A stretch of DNA of 64,000 nt. It comes from Boswellia sacra. Its lineage: Eukaryota > Streptophyta > Magnoliopsida > Sapindales > Burseraceae. This document shows positions 11,400 to 23,249 of this stretch, in pieces. Below the pieces are notes generated by a model. That model saw only the letters and a list, made by a program, of their open reading frames with translations, was not told the origin of the DNA and made no database searches. The stretch covers positions 372,001-436,000 of the forward strand of contig SNVD02013093.1 of the NCBI GenBank assembly GCA_013180625.2, in the 5' to 3' direction. A program made the position numbers and the translations under genes. Each line of letters begins with the position of its first letter. Positions within the stretch are counted from its first letter, which is position 1.

Positions 11400-12999
11400 A
11401 GATGGAGGTAACTTGCTCAAAATTGGTTAGCCAAAAAGTTTATTTACCATTAATGGAATAATAGGAACCATAATTCAATTCTCTGACTCACCCTAGTTGC
11501 TGCCAACTGATATAAGTCAAGTTTGTAGCCCAAGGGCCTAGGTGTTTAGAGTTTCAATGGACTATAATAGTAAAAATTCATCATCTGCACATGCTGATAG
11601 ACATGACAATGACTCTATAAGTGAAACAAATGGTCATAAACATAAGAAGCAAGCATTCATCTGAACTAAAATAACAATTTACATATTGCAGAAATTTTCA
11701 CATAAATAGTCTTGTTGGCAATGACAGATTTGGTAACCCAGGTTAAAGGCTGTGCTGAATTCTTTAGTCAAATTTGAAGTTGAATGACTGATGCATTCCC
11801 TCTAATATCCAATGTGTAACCACTCAGGAAGGAATATGCAAATGCTTCATTAACCTATTAAGTCACCCCAACAGGTACATGTGAGACAGTGGAACTATGA
11901 ATTAACAAAGAAACTCTCTAAGTAATCCCCTTCAAACCGACATTATTTCTGTAATTTTGGACTCCAATCTAGGAATTACCATCACTAGTAGAATTAATTT
12001 AATTTCATGCCATGATATCAAACACTTCATATGCATCTAAGAGACAACACCAAGGTTATGGGCCTTGCCAGGAAACAAAGAAACTCCCAGCCCCCATCCA
12101 AAGCATTCAAAAACAAAGAAACCCAAAACAAAAAACACCCAGCCCCTATTCAAAGCATGAACCCATTCAAAGAACCAACCTCTGCCCTCGTGCTCACAAA
12201 AATAGTCACACCTCCACCAAAAAAATACCATCGGAAACAAAAAAATAGACGAGAAATCAAAGAGATTATCAAGTGAACCTGAGAAATCAAACAATAAATC
12301 AAAGAGAGGAGTGATAAAGAGAGACGAGAGGAAAGGAATTTTAACAAACTTACATGAACTTCAGAGAGAAAGTGATGGAGCGAAATTGAGGCAGTGAATG
12401 AAGAAATCAGTGACTGTTGCAACCGAGGGACTAAAAGAGTAACGAAATCAAGTGAGGAAGGAAGTGATTAAGTGAATCATTGAGCGAATCAATGAGATCA
12501 ATAAAAGATAGATAGAGAAAATATAAACTTACCCATAAATAACAATTAGCAACTTACCAGAGGTGAGAAATCGGTGACTATGAGAGATGCTCTGGGATAT
12601 CAATGATGCATGAGTGACAAATTGGTGACTAATGAAGCAACAGGTCGAGGGAGTGAGGGAGGGGGCAACGGACTGAGTGAGGGAGGACACAAATTGGTAA
12701 GGGTGTGAGAGAGTTATTGATGATTCAATCACTTAATAGAGGAAAGGAGGGAAGGGACAAGTGATTTCTAGCAAAATAGAAGACGCAGAGAGGGCGGAAG
12801 AGATAAGGAGATAGCGGCTAGGGCAAATTCTAAGAGGGAAATGCCGAAATCAGGGAGGGAAATGAGTATTTATATAAAATGGTAAATTTGTAATTTAGTT
12901 AAATTATAATAGCGTCGAATAAGTGTAAAGGCGGGTTGACTTTCTAAAGTTGTATTATATCTGACTGAGTTTTAAGGAAACCCTCAAATAAACAAAACT
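11400..12999. other. CACTA right interior, no clear gene
   Basis: 1.6 kb of non-coding sequence. At 12085-12185 a segment containing CCAGCCCC and CAAAGCAT is present twice. Short open frames at 12012-12422 are low-complexity and overlap on both strands, so I do not count them as genes. 12300-12850 is rich in GAGAGA and GTGAGGGAG. It may include captured intron or 5' sequence of the LUH source gene, but I cannot show that. Confidence 0.4.
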
Positions 13000-13033
13000 A
13001 ATGCGTCAAATATGTAAAAAATTTCTTGTAGTG

Positions 13034-13387
13034 TCTATTTCTTTGTCTACTGCTGAAGCCAAATACATAGCAGCGGGGAGTTGTTGCACACAACTATTGT
13101 GGATGAAACAAATGTTGAGTGATTATAGTATTGAACAAAAGCCTGTAACTGTGTTTTATGATAATACTAGTGCTATAAATATTTTCAAAAATCCTGTTCA
13201 GCATTCTAGAACAAAACATATTGACATAAGATACCATTTTATAAGGGAACTATTAGAATCTAAGGTGATACACATTGAATACATCTCCACTGATAGACAA
13301 TTGGCTGACTTTTTCACTAAGGCATTGGATACAACAAGATTTGAAAATCTAAGAAAAGCCTTAGGCATCTGTCATTTATCTGAATAA
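13034..13387 (+). pseudogene. RNase H, C-terminal part, of the Sirevirus copia
   Basis: Continuation of RNase H after the CACTA insertion. The frame reads SISLSTAEAKYIAAGSCC, then FYDNTSAINIFKNPVQHS and RTKHIDIRYHFIRELL, ending LADFFTKALDTTRFENLRKA and a stop after CHLSE. These are the expected last motifs of copia RNase H. The part up to 7073 and this part join at the duplicated TCT. One extra base just before the insertion (around 7064) shifts the frame, so RNase H was probably already broken or broke separately. Confidence 0.92.
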
Positions 13388-14221
13388 ACACTGTGTGTTG
13401 TTATGTTATTTGTAACTGTAATATCATAAGTTTTCTTCTAATTAAGCATGTGTGAGTTGTGATATAAACATTGAGTGAATGATAAGATACTGGTTTAAAA
13501 ATGAAAAATACAAAGAGGGCTACCAGTATATGATGTGTGAAAGCCTTCCATTGAGAGTAACTTCATTGTATCTAGGAAATATGGTGAGGTCACCCACTCA
13601 AATGGAAAAGGGCTACCTCTATACATGTGTGAAAGCTACTGTATTTATTTAGAAAATTCACATTGAGAATAACTTTTGTGTGTGTAAGAAGCATGCTCAA
13701 GTTGATCACTCAATTGGATTAAGTGATAAAATTAATAAAGGTAAATAATCAGCTCTGAAATATGCTTTCTTAGAATGATTTATATGATGTTCAAATATTG
13801 TTGTTATGTTATTGTTAACTATTTGTTGTTACGTTTTTCTTAACACCCGATACTCTTTGTGCTTATCCAAAAATTTGATTTTCTTCTGTGTCCATGTATA
13901 AAAAATGCCATTTTAGCTGTATTGAATTGAGGGGGAGAAGTTTCAATGGTGGAAATCCTAATTCTATTAGAATTCCTTATTCAAATGGGAATCCAATTTG
14001 AATTTTTGTCCATTAATGTCAGTTATGAAACGGTTTTGAAAATAGACTAAACATTAAATTTTGTTAAAAACAAAATTATTTCAATTTTGGCCTAGTATAT
14101 TACGAATAGTTTTTGGGCTTCTCCTGTTCATACCATACTCCAACTACAGTTTCTTCCCTGTCCTGCGTCTTGCTTCTCTCTTCCTGTTCTGGAAATTTTC
14201 TGCAGACCAGTAACCCTAACC
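13388..14221 (+). other. Non-coding spacer between pol and extra gene
   Basis: No coding frame. It contains a polypurine-tract-like motif (GAGGGGGAGAAG, 13929-13940) and a pyrimidine-rich stretch near 14117-14190 that could be a leader for the downstream gene. Confidence 0.55.
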
Positions 14222-16112
14222 ATGGTGACCTAATCTGACTCGAAAAAGACAGCCAGTTCTTCATCTTCTCACAGCGACTCCAGCAACAGTGTACCGTCAT
14301 CTCCGACACAACAAGAACATGCAGAGATCGCAACTAATCTAGCCATGAGCGAAGATGAACTTGTTCCAGTAAAGAAGATAAAGGACAAAATCAAGCCGAA
14401 GTACAACAGATTCCTCACAGCAGCTATCAAACAGAAGTTTATGAAACACATTTCAACGAGGAAACTGCAGATGGAAAGGCCAGTGAAACTGTCAGATTTC
14501 GACACCTATGGCCTGAGTGAGATGATTGAGTCTATTTACTGGACTCGTACGGTAACAAACTTCTTACCCCGATGAAGGCTTTAATTCAGGAATTTTATGC
14601 AAACATCTTTTCTGCCATTGATGATCCTAAAAGCTTTCATTATCACAAAATTTGTTGTAGAGGAAAGTTTGTTAAGTTCTCTCTGAATGTTATAAACACT
14701 TTCCTGGACATTCCCATAGGAAGTTTACATGCATTAGATGAAGAATTGAACATGGCTGAAGTGATAAAGGAATTGACTGGTAGAACAGACATTGTTTGGA
14801 AACCGAAAGATGGTATAGACCAGTAATACCTTAGAAAGAAATATTGAGTGATGCATAAAATAGCTTAATTCAATTGGCTTCTTTCTTCCCATCAAATCAA
14901 GTTCGGGAAGACAGAGTGAAATTTCTATATTGTTTAGGCACATATCAACCAATTAACTTTGGTTTGCTAGCCTATAGATCAATTGTACAGATTGGTTCCT
15001 ATCACTATGATTATTACTTGCTTGTGTTTCCCTGTTTGATTCAAGGGATTCTTGCATAGAGTAGCATCCCTATAAGTTCTAATGAACAGATAGAAATTTT
15101 GTCTAAATCTATCACAAAGGGATTTCTTCACCGATTGCATGATAAGTCTGACTTACCTGCACCTGAACCGAAGCCAAAGAGAGTGAGGAAAAATCAGATG
15201 CAAAATGTTGAAGAACATCTTGTATTGATCATCTCTACTTTAATAGAAATTGTGCAGGATTTGAAAGAAATTAAACTCAAGCAATCTGCTTTAGAAGAAA
15301 AGATTGTAGGATAACCTGATACTACAACAGAGCCATAGCCCATGGAGACTGAAACTATGGTTCCTAAGAAACCAACTAAGGAGGTTCCTGAGGCTGATGA
15401 ACCTTTGCCTGAAGAAACTGAGCAAATGCCTGTAGCAGGTCAAGCTGTACAATCTACTGTTGAGACAGACATAATAGCAAAACAGAAGCAGAAGGCAAAA
15501 CCAATCAAGTCTCTTATAAAGGGAACTAGAAGGAAGGGAAAGAAAATAGTTAACGTGGTGAAGAAACCATCTGACCAGAAGAAGAAGAAGAAAATTACAT
15601 CATCAGCTCCAGCTTTAAGAGATGAATTTGTGTCAGATGAACCAACACAAGCAGAATCCAAAATGAAATAGGCTTCACCACTTGTTGAGGAAAAATCTCA
15701 TGATTTCCCGCTCCCTGAAGCAGCTGCAGCAGAGCCTCATACCTCTCCACCACCCACTCAATCACCACCACATGTAGTTCACATCACATCTTTTGTAGAG
15801 AATCAACTGAACTAGTCCCACATCCACCACACCAACTGCATATAAGCCACTGGTTCCTTCTTCACAATAGCCTACTGTTACATTATAGACAACAGAAACC
15901 AGTGCAGAACTCCGTGAGAAGGACATTAGACAAATTGTGGCTGAAGTTACTGCTACTTCCTCTGACACTACTGATGCATCACCAGCACCTGTACCCTCTG
16001 AACAGCCTACCCCCACTACCAGGCGCAGGTTTAAAACAGTAGCTCGCAGGACCAGAAAGCGCCCTGGCACCTTCACTTCTCCACCATTTCGCAAGTCTCC
16101 CAGACTTAGCTA
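14222..16112 (+). pseudogene. Extra 3' gene of the Sirevirus, plant-transposon-protein-like domain
   Basis: A gene-like region between RNase H and the 3' LTR, sense to the element. ATG at 14222 opens a Ser-rich start with TAA at 14231-14233, then SEDELVPVKKIKDKIKPKYN onward to 14575. The frame shifts there and continues 14572-14826 (KALIQEFYANIFSAIDDP, RGKFVKFS, NTFLDIPIG) and 14874-15059 (REDRVKFLYCLGTYQPINFG). This resembles the domain listed as putative plant transposon protein (Transposase_32). The C-terminal part (15099-15671) is Lys/Glu/Pro-rich with a coiled-coil-like stretch. It ends with a basic Arg/Pro tail near 16020-16110. I see no signal peptide or membrane helix, so an envelope role is not supported. 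At least four stops or shifts break it. Function unknown. Confidence 0.65.
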
Positions 16113-16136
16113 GTTTTGGCCACTTGTGCTGAAATC

Positions 16137-16448
16137 AAGGGGGAGATAAGGGAGTTGCTGCTAATCTTTTTGTTGTTCTTTCTGTTATCTCTGTTTTAAC
16201 TATGTTTTTTTTTGTTGTTTATTCCTCAAAGGTGTAAGTAAGAAGTGAGGGGGAGTAAGAACTAAATTCCTTATGCTATGTGCGTGCATTCGATCTATTT
16301 TGATTTTATGTGTTTTTACTATGTTTCATTTGCAGGATATACAAAGTTATGACAGTGTTCTGTTATGATTGTTGTAACAACTCACATGTTATTTTTACGC
16401 ATAAAACAGTTTTGTGTTTTCATCATAAGTTGCCAAAAAAGGGGGAGA
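16137..16448 (+). other. Multiple polypurine-tract-like motifs and true PPT
   Basis: AAGGGGGAGATA (16137-16148), GAGGGGGAGTAAG (16247-16259) and AAAAAAGGGGGAGA (16435-16448). The last abuts the 3' LTR and is the functional position. Repeated PPT copies upstream of the 3' LTR are a described trait of Sireviruses. Confidence 0.8.
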
Positions 16449-16449
16449 T

Positions 16450-17609
16450 TGTTGGTGTCGAGTGTAGAGATTGTTAGTGTCGAGTTGTTGTCGTAACGAG
16501 ATCTTGTCTAGTGTCGAGTTGTTGTCGTGTCGAGATTTTGTCTAGTGTCAAGATTTTGTCGAGTTTTGAGATTTTGTCAAGACTGTGTCAAGTGTCGAGA
16601 CAGTTTGTCAATATTATCGAGTGTCGAGTGTCGAGTGTCGGATAGTTGTGCCGAGAATGTTGGTGATGAGATTGATGGTGTCAACTTGCATGTGCCATGC
16701 ACATGTTGATTTTTGTCTAATGTGTGATGAAACAAGAATATTATTTTAATTCTTATTTTACTGTTTCAAGAATTATATTTTAGGAAGTATTTGATTTATA
16801 ATAAATATCTCCTTAAGTTTAGGGTATAGTATCTTGTATTCCAAATAAAATAGGAGAATATTTATTTGTCTCCAAATTCCTTTAGGAGTTTAATTATAAC
16901 ACTTCCTATTATATTTCTCCTTATCCTAATATGATTTCAATTAGAATTTTTACAGGGTTCTAAAGGAGATTTCGTCCAGGCCTCTCAATATATATACCAT
17001 GTTATATTTACATAACTGGTGGGCTGATCACGTAAAAGACAGATTGGCGAGTTAGCTGATTTGGTTGTATTTTTGAGTTAGCTGATTTGGTTGTGTTTTT
17101 GAGAGAGTCTTGATTTTAGCATTCCATGAATTGATAGAAGAGCTTCAACGCAAATTGGGATGCTTCTTGAATTTGATTCTTTGAGTCTTTTGATTCATGT
17201 ATGAGTGGTAGAAATCATACATGAGTTGTTGATTGAGTCTGTGTGAGTTAGTAGACACTTGGGATAACTTACGGGTTAAGTGTTTATGTAATTCAATGTT
17301 AGACGTTATGTGTTATATATAACTTAACAGTGTGTTGTTGAGTTATCTGCGACAGAGAGTGAGCAGTGTCACTAGAGTTTAAGATCTTTGCGAAGATTTT
17401 GTTTTAGATAGATTAGGTCAGTGTGTGAGGGTGAGTCAGCACTGTAAAAGGTCCTAAAGATTGTACAAATAAGAACTTAGTGAATTGCAGCTCTATAGCT
17501 ATCCGTGGATGTAGGTTTTCTAACTGAACCACGTAAAAATCCTCTTGTGTTGATTTACTTTATAGTTTACTGTTATATTTCTCATAACTACATACTTCTA
17601 GAACTCTCA
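16450..17609 (+). repeat. 3' LTR of Sirevirus copia element
   Basis: 1,160 bp, about 50 bp longer than the 5' LTR. A GAGTTAGCTGATTTGGTTG segment is tandemly duplicated at 17050-17095, and there is a small extra insert near 17195-17240. It is followed by the target duplication ATTTA. Confidence 0.92.
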
Positions 17610-18187
17610 ATTTAAACTGAAGAAAATAAATTTACTCAGCAGGATATATAGTTTGTAAGCATGCATATTTCCTATGAAAGCTATTGGAGTTTGTGACTTA
17701 AGATAATAGATATGTGATAACTCAAGAATTATACACTTTTTAATACCTCTTTTCTTAGTTAATTAGTTTGTTTTCAAGTGAAATGTGTTCTTTTTATGTT
17801 TATTTTGTTTTGTTTTCAGTTTATTTGCTTGTAGAAAGCAAATTAAAACAATTGGAGTAAATTAAAAGTAAAAACGTTCAAATTTGCTTCTATCAAATAG
17901 CCAAATTCTTAGAATTAACTGTATTGATGTACAAAGAACCAGATTATAAGCCATAAGCCATTGGAAAACTGTGGATGTCTAGTTTTTGTAAAATTTTACT
18001 GTTTGTAAATCTGAGTTGTATATTGAAAGTTATGATCAAAAGAGTGAAAGTAGCACAGAGTAGGAATTCTGAAGAGTTGAAACAGAACACATAAGGCAGA
18101 AAGGTTATGCTTTTGTGCAATTTCATTTGCGCTATTGCTCAACGACGACTTGAAATCATGATTTTCTCCTATTTTGGAGTTTAAAAT

Positions 18188-19205
18188 GGGTTAATATCAC
18201 AAAACACCCCTATGTTTGGGCTTAATCACACCCAGAGTCATCGTTTGTAATTTTTGTCATAGGCTACCCCTAACTTTTGAAAAAAAAATCACGGACCACC
18301 CTTCCGTTAATTTGACCGTTAGATGATGTTAGATTTCTATCCAAAACTATTATAATTACCAAAATACCCTTCAAAAGAATTTGAAAAAAGGTTAATATCA
18401 CAAACCACCTTCATATTTTGACTTAATTACACCTAAAGTCATCATTTGCAATTTTTGTCAGAGGCTGCCCCTAACTTTAAAAAAATTACGGATCACCCTT
18501 CTATTAGTTTGAGTGAAACTCCTAATTTTGGACATCTTTTGCTGAAATGTCTTCATTTTCACTCATTAAAAAAAAGTATTATTTACTGTAAACTATTTCA
18601 AAAACTCTTTGTTCAATTTTCAAGTAAAGGACACATAATGCAGAAGAAATCCAGATAAAAAATCTCGAAAAAATACTTTTATTTTGAAAATCCTGGAAAC
18701 ACATAATGGTGGTGAGTTGCTCTGCTAGGGGGCAGTGAAAAGCTTTTTTTTTCACTTTATATGTGTTTATATGAAGTGATATTTATTTTCACTTTATATG
18801 TGTTTACATAAATTGTAATAATTTTGGATAAAAATCTGACGTCATCTTATGGTCAAACTAACAGAAGGGTGCTTCATAATTATTTTTTCAAAAGTTAGGG
18901 GTAGTCAATGACAAAAATTGCAAACATTGACTCTAGGTGCGATTAAGACAAAACATTGGGGTGGTCTATGATATTAACCCATTTATATATGTTGACTCCC
19001 ACTTTACATGTTGACTTTTTCTGTTATTTTACTATTTTAACCCTGATATTTTTTCTTATTTACGAACATCTAACGGAGTTTTTAACGGAAGGGTGCTCCG
19101 TGATTTTTTTTTTCAAAAGTTAGGGGTAGGTTGTGACAAAAATTGCAAACGATGACTTTAGGTATAATTAAGCCCAAACTTAAGGGTGGTTTGTGATATT
19201 AACCC
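18188..19205. mobile_element. Mutator-like long-TIR MITE inside the 5' LTR
   Basis: Begins GGGTTAATATCACAAA and ends with its inverse. The inverted arms continue for about 120-150 bp (ATCGTTTG, AATTTTTGTCA, CCTAACTTTTGAAAA are mirrored). The 3' LTR has no such insert at the corresponding point (near 23710), which proves insertion. Flanking 9-mers GTTTAAAAT and GTTTTAATA match at only six positions, so the duplication is weak. No coding capacity. Confidence 0.78.
18389..18980. mobile_element. Second MITE of the same family nested in the first
   Basis: Begins AGGTTAATATCACAAACCACC and ends with the mirrored GGTCTATGATATTAACCC. The arms share the family's CCCTAACTTT and TTGCAATTTTTGTCA blocks but are diverged from the outer arms. 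It contains a short direct repeat of TTTCACTTTATATGTGTTTA near 18750-18810. Confidence 0.7.
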
Positions 19206-20080
19206 GTTTTAATATCCTACACCGATAAATTAAACTTCATGGAGCATGTTTGGGAGTTCCAGAGGGGCTAAGGAGGCCTATGAGGACGGCTGGGAGCAAG
19301 ATTTCTTCATCAACTTCTAGTTTTTCTTTCTTTTCTCTTTGTTTTTATGCTTATAACTATGATCTGTATTTTGTTTATATTCATTATTAACTAGTTTTCT
19401 TTTCTAGGGTTAGGATATAGCCAAATTTGATGCTCTCATTATTTTTACTTCAATATCTTGATGTTTATTCAATCTTTGTTGAGTGAATTAATTATATGCT
19501 TAATGCTTGTGAAAGCTTAATCACTTTGTGCATGATTTGGGGTATAAATTAGACTAAGAAGTTGATTTATATTAGTCCTTAATTAATTTGCCATAAATTG
19601 ATATGAAATAGAGATATGATTGTGATTTGTGCAATCCTATATAATTTCTTATGCTTAATAAGTATTTATAGGTAGTTAAATGAGATAGACATGTGATTCT
19701 CCCTATAAATATACATTGTTGTTGCTTGAGAAAAAATAACAAAAACATTAGTGAAATTGGTTGGCAACAAGTTAATAAACATTGATTTTATTGAGTCGAA
19801 ATGTTAGAGTGAATAACTTACGTGAAATCTAATACTGTAAATCTTTGTTTATTGGATTTTTACAACTTTGTTTAGTGTTATTCATTCTTATTTATTTGCT
19901 TAATTTTAGTTCAGTTATTTAGTTGAATTGAATTGCCATTTAAAGTTAATCAATCAAATAAAATTAGAGTTACATAATATTAGTTAGTTAGTAAAGTAGT
20001 CCTCATGGGAACGATACTCTACTTATCACTTTATTACTTGTTAGGATTCTATACACTTGTAGATTTTTTTTATAAGTTTT

Positions 20081-20092
20081 TGGCGTCGTTGC
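20081..20092 (+). other. Primer-binding site of deleted gypsy
   Basis: TGGCGTCGTTGC just after the 5' LTR. It differs by one base from the common plant gypsy TGGCGCCGTTGC (tRNA-Asp type). Confidence 0.6.
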
Positions 20093-20363
20093 TAGCGATT
20101 GTTTGCTTTTACTGATATAAAGCTAAATAACTCTATTTTAATTTGAATTTACTTTCTTTTTAGTTAATTTTCAGTTTTTATTTTTGGTTGTTTGTGTGTT
20201 GATTTTACGTACTTAATTATCAAGTTTAGGAAGCTACAACAACTGGCCATGGAAATTGACTTTGCAGTTGTAGATGAAATTATATATCAAGAAGAACTTG
20301 CAACATTAAGAGCTTGAGTAGTAGCCTTATCAAGATAATTGGGAAATCTGGATGTGAGAGTAG

Positions 20364-21345
20364 TGTGAGTTCTGTGGTAGAAATCATTTTAGTGTTGATT
20401 GCCAAGTTGGGAACCCCTTTTCAATCCCAACCACCTACCACACAAATTATGTGCCAAACTTTCAAGGGCAGCAATACTATCCTTGCCCAAACACATACCC
20501 AAACACATATAACTCATCCTTGACAAATTATCATAACTACTCATTGGGCAATGATCAGAATTTTTTTTAATTCTCCATATGTTCAGCCTCAAGAAGAGAA
20601 AAGTAGATTGGAGGAAGCTTTTGCTCAACTCAATGCCAATGTTTCCAAACTTCAGCAAGCATTTCTCAATTCACGGTTGAGTCAAAAATCATGCAACAAA
20701 ACCATGAAGAATCCATGTGAAATCATGAAAGGATAATGAGCCAAATAGCGAGTTTGATTTTAGCAAAGCCTCAAGAAGCATTGACAAGCAACATCAAAAC
20801 AAATTTTGAGGAGGAGGTAAGGTTGACCACATTGATAAGTGAGAAGCAACTTGACCAACCCCATGAGAATTCCAAGGAAGCTAAGAGCAACCACCGTACA
20901 TGCCAATTTGAGGAGAACATTGAGCAACCATATGTCGCAACGTCACCATCTCCATATGTGCCACCAATCTCTTTTCACTAGTGTTTCAAAAGGATCGATT
21001 CAGATAAGTAATTTTCTAAATTTCTTGATGTTTTTAAGAAATTACATATTGACATTCCTTTTGCAGATTTGTTGGAATAAATACCAAGATTTGAGAGATT
21101 TATTGAGGATACTTTGTGTAACAAACGGAAATTGGAAGAAGATGAAGTGATGATGCTAAGAGAAATTTGTAGCACTACTTTGCAAAAGAAAATGCCTTGA
21201 AAATTAAAAAGTTCAGGGAGTTTTCCTTATCAAATTAGAAAAGCATTTTATAAATTTGTTGCGAACATTATTTTGATGGCATGTTCTATTTTTAAAAAAC
21301 TTTGTCTTGATAGAGTAACACTAGCTGCAATCTCTCTTTAATTAG
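20364..21345 (+). pseudogene. gag zinc knuckle and protease remnants of deleted gypsy
   Basis: A perfect CX2CX4HX4C knuckle CEFCGRNHFSVDC is encoded at 20364-20402. It is followed by a Pro/Tyr/Asn-rich stretch (about 20440-20590) and a helical segment EKSRLEEAFAQLNANVSKLQ (from 20596). Around 21000-21200 the frames read KFLDVFKKLHIDIPFADLLE and NKRKLEEDEVMMLREICSTT. About 21215-21345 resembles the retroviral-type protease (GSFPYQIRK, MACSIFKKLCL), with the catalytic Asp motif lost. The capsid domain expected upstream is absent: only about 280 bp lie between the primer site and the knuckle. Frame changes and stops occur throughout. Confidence 0.7.
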
Positions 21346-23249
21346 GTCACAATAACAAGCTGAATGACGAAGATCTTTATACCAAAACTTCAAGGTTGCA
21401 ATCATTACTTCAAGAACATCCTGAACTCAAGCTTAAACTATCAACTCTTGAAGTAAAATTATGTGAGGAGACTCATTTGGTCTTAAATGAAGCTACATAT
21501 GTCTTAAAAATTTTGAAGAAGGTTTTAACGTCAACTCCTATTACTATTACACCGGATTGAAACAGCTTAAGTCGATATAAGCTTTGTAAGTTGATACAAG
21601 TTCTCAAAGGCTTCATCATCAAGAGTCCACTTTCGAATACAAATTCAGGGAAGTCCTCTATACTTCTTTTCTTTTTATTTCAAAAGTTTTTTTTCTTTGT
21701 TTTAGTTTTGCTTTGGTTTGAATTGTGTTAAAAGTGTTGATGTTTGTGTTTTTAGTTTTTGTTTTGTTTTGGATTAAGTTACGTGTTTATTTTTTTTTTA
21801 AGTTAAAAAAAGTTTCGTTTTCGTTTGAATTGTGATGGCCTATGATAGGATAATAATTGAATTGATGAATAACTCTTGAAAAATGATAAATGATACATAG
21901 ATCTGTGTGCTTGACTTATTCGTTGGTTTTTGTTTTGCTTTTGATTCCTTGAACACAAATAAAGCACACAACCATGATCATTGAGTTATTTGTGTATTTA
22001 AAACAGGTTTATGTGATTTAAGTGTTTCATTAGATCTCAATAGATTCTAGAACCTGTGTGATTGTCATTTGAGGTGAAATCTTAGCTTAAACTATATTAA
22101 GAAAATGATTCAGGCCATTTTGAATCGTTTGAGCCTTTGCAAGCCAATTATTGATTTATATTGATTCCTAGCTATCCCATTTGAGCCTATTTAAGCCTTT
22201 TTCTTGATTAACTCACTAAATTTATTTGAACCTTCTTTCATTTATCTAAATAGTGTCCCTTACTCATAAGCATATAGATTATTCAAGATTTTTTTATTGA
22301 AGTAAGGTGATGATATGGGCATATATGGGAGGATGGGTGGTTTTTTCAAAGATTAAAAAGTGAGTTTTATGGGATACATAAGTTTGATTTTGTTATTCTC
22401 TCTTTTTTAAAAAAATGGATAAGTTTGATTTCATAGCCTTCCAAACTTGAGCAATTAAGCCCTAAAGGATGTCTTAACATCTAATACCCTAAGACCAATT
22501 GGTTTGGGAGTTATTGGCTTAATGCTTGTTACAAAAGTTAAGAAGAAAGCTTAAGGGAATCAAACATTGCACTATCCACATTTAAAATATATATATATGA
22601 AAAAAAATAAAAGAGGAGAGGAACAAAAGAACAATTGAAAAGAAGCATTACCCTTGAGTGTTTGTAAGAAAGAAATAAGTCTGGGGGTACTATTTCTTGT
22701 GGAAAGTAAATAAAAGGGAAAAAAGGTTTGTCATAATTAAGTTTGGGGGAGTTACCAGGTGAATTTTTGTTGTGGGGTTTGAGCTATATATAATCTTGAG
22801 GGATTTATGTGTTTTATGGGTGATTCAAGCCACATTAATATCCTTTATCATACCTTTCACCCTAGCCAAATGTTACAAACTTAATAAAGTCCTATTTGAT
22901 CCTTGATGTTGTGTTTGTCTAAATCAGTGGAGAGTGAATTGAAAAACAGGCCCATGGAGTTCATATGCACATATTTCTATATTTAGAGATCAACGTGATT
23001 TGCTTTTATGCATAAACTCATCCGAGTTACAAGTAATGATGTAAGATTGGCTAACAGGGTGAGCAAGGCTGACTATGAGTTGAAATTATAGACAATTGTA
23101 GAGCAGAATTTTCTTTAAGTTATAATTAAATGCAATCTTTAAGGCCTATCCACAATTCAAAGTAATATAGCAATTTAGAGATTTGGGTTTGTTATATTAT
23201 TTTTCTTTTGTTTGCTTGAGAACAAGCAAAGTCTAAGTTTAGGGGTATT
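21346..23249 (+). other. Non-coding interior of deleted gypsy
   Basis: 1.9 kb without a credible gene. It contains polypurine-like CTGGGGGTAC near 22681 and GTTTGGGGGAGTT near 22741, then the terminal tract before 23250. RT, RNase H and integrase, which should lie in this part of the element, are missing. Confidence 0.6.

Larger units (their letters stand above)
7074..13033. mobile_element. Non-autonomous CACTA (En/Spm-type) DNA transposon with captured gene
   Basis: It begins CACTATAAGAAAAA and ends as the inverse of CACTACAAGAAATT, the standard CACTA terminal repeat (12 of 14 bases pair). It is flanked by a perfect 3-bp target duplication TCT (7071-7073 and 13034-13036), as expected for this superfamily. 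About 500 bp next to the left end are full of short direct and inverted copies of GTCAAATATG, like CACTA subterminal transposase-binding repeats. No TNP2-type transposase is visible, so it needs help in trans. Its interior holds a hAT element and four exons of an LUH gene in reverse orientation. It sits inside RNase H of the copia element, so it is younger than that element. Confidence 0.92.
1356..17609 (+). mobile_element. Ty1/copia retrotransposon, Sirevirus type (nested host)
   Basis: Complete LTR retrotransposon. It has TG..CA LTRs (1356-2465 and 16450-17609), an initiator-Met tRNA primer site right after the 5' LTR, a polypurine tract right before the 3' LTR, and a perfect 5-bp target duplication ATTTA at 1351-1355 and 17610-17614. 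Domain order is gag, protease, integrase, RT, RNase H, which defines copia. The coiled-coil gag with two zinc knuckles, the extra 3' gene and repeated polypurine motifs fit the Sirevirus (Maximus) lineage. Without the CACTA insertion the element would be about 10.3 kb. Many stops and frameshifts make it non-functional. The two LTRs differ visibly by substitutions and small duplications, so the insertion is not recent. Confidence 0.93.
17715..20078 (+). repeat. 5' LTR of deleted gypsy, interrupted by MITE
   Basis: Matches 23250-24588 on both sides of the MITE at 18188-19205. The end is approximate because its last bases have diverged from the 3' copy. Confidence 0.8.

Noticed and set aside
12012..12422. 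Overlapping open frames on both strands in the CACTA element
   Set aside because: Low-complexity sequence (Pro/Lys/Gln or Ser/Leu/Phe) without start context or homology signal.
14222..16112. Envelope protein for the Sirevirus extra gene
   Set aside because: No signal peptide, membrane helix or cleavage site is visible; a different domain fits better.
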